Shown here piece after piece: positions 22,248 through 22,266 of a DNA stretch of 22,266 nt. The stretch is from Candidatus Dojkabacteria bacterium UBA2259 (GTDB lineage: Bacteria; Patescibacteriota; Dojkabacteria; SC72), in NCBI GenBank assembly GCA_002347605.1, contig DDXN01000020.1:1-22266 (forward strand). Reading direction: 5' to 3'. A program made the position numbers and the translations under genes. The notes under the pieces were generated by a model. It saw only the letters and a list, made by a program, of their open reading frames with translations. It was not told where the DNA came from and made no database searches. Position 1 is the stretch's first letter, and the number at the start of each line of letters is the position of its first letter.

Positions 22248-22266
22248 GCGGGATCGTCTAACGGTA
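22248..22266 (+). tRNA. Partial tRNA gene, probably Gln or Glu
   Basis: The last 19 bases, GCGGGATCGTCTAACGGTA, read as a 5' acceptor strand (GCGGGAT) followed by a D-arm start with the TCTAACGGTA loop pattern common in bacterial tRNA-Gln and tRNA-Glu. The anticodon is beyond the window, so the isotype is a guess. A -10 box at the right distance upstream supports a tRNA 5' end here. Confidence 0.65.

Noticed and set aside
1..22266. Stop-codon reassignment (TGA as Gly or Trp).
   Set aside because: Four clear genes end at TGA with normal lengths, including dnaE and DedA.
1..22266. CRISPR arrays, insertion sequences, integrases or long direct repeats.
   Set aside because: I saw no spaced repeats, transposase-like proteins or terminal inverted repeats. 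Short AT-rich repeats are expected at this base composition.

Overview
The window is AT-rich (roughly one third G+C by eye), densely packed with genes, and uses TGA as a normal stop: the DUF192, DedA, dnaE and position-9418 genes all end in TGA. The gene style suggests a Candidate Phyla Radiation (Patescibacteria) genome. Signs of this are a trimmed UvrC, a bL19 with an acidic tail, many single-pass membrane proteins of unknown function, and very short or absent 5' leaders. The working TGA stops argue against Absconditabacteria/Gracilibacteria, where TGA is read as Gly. I cannot decide between Dojkabacteria, Katanobacteria, Microgenomates and others from this window alone.

Layout. 1-142 is the 3' end of a GerMN-domain gene. 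139-5077 (minus) is a compact run helD - lgt - gatA: an RNA-polymerase-linked helicase-like ATPase, a prolipoprotein diacylglyceryl transferase fused to a PAP2-like membrane domain, and the amidase subunit of the Glu-tRNA(Gln)/Asp-tRNA(Asn) amidotransferase. 5220-7237 (plus) holds an orphan membrane protein, a DUF192 protein and a DedA transporter. 7220-8758 (minus) is gpmI (glycolysis). 8849-9378 (plus) is rplS and tRNA-Gly(UCC). 9418-10279 (plus) is a DUF4214-like coiled-coil protein followed by an XRE regulator. 10263-14906 (minus) is a six-gene envelope run: a muramidase-like protein, YggT, a cupin phosphoglucose-isomerase-like protein without metal ligands, a secreted transglutaminase-fold protein without its catalytic Cys, a membrane-anchored HEPN-like protein, and an Ig-like type I membrane protein. 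14947-21091 (plus) is dnaE, an orphan membrane protein and a shortened uvrC. 21081-22175 (minus) is another orphan membrane protein. A tRNA gene starts at 22248 and runs off the end.

How it works together. The core genes (dnaE, uvrC, rplS, gatA, gpmI, tRNAs) are housekeeping and scattered among envelope genes. The most unusual part is 10263-13857. There two adjacent genes look like catalytically dead enzymes, and the second is coupled by overlapping start and stop codons to a membrane-tethered HEPN protein and an Ig-like membrane protein. This is my best candidate for an undescribed system; its function is unknown. A second theme is gene expression. Several genes have a sigma-70-type -10 box ending only 5-8 bases before the start codon, which implies leaderless mRNAs. 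All four convergent gene pairs overlap at their 3' ends, leaving no room for separate terminators.
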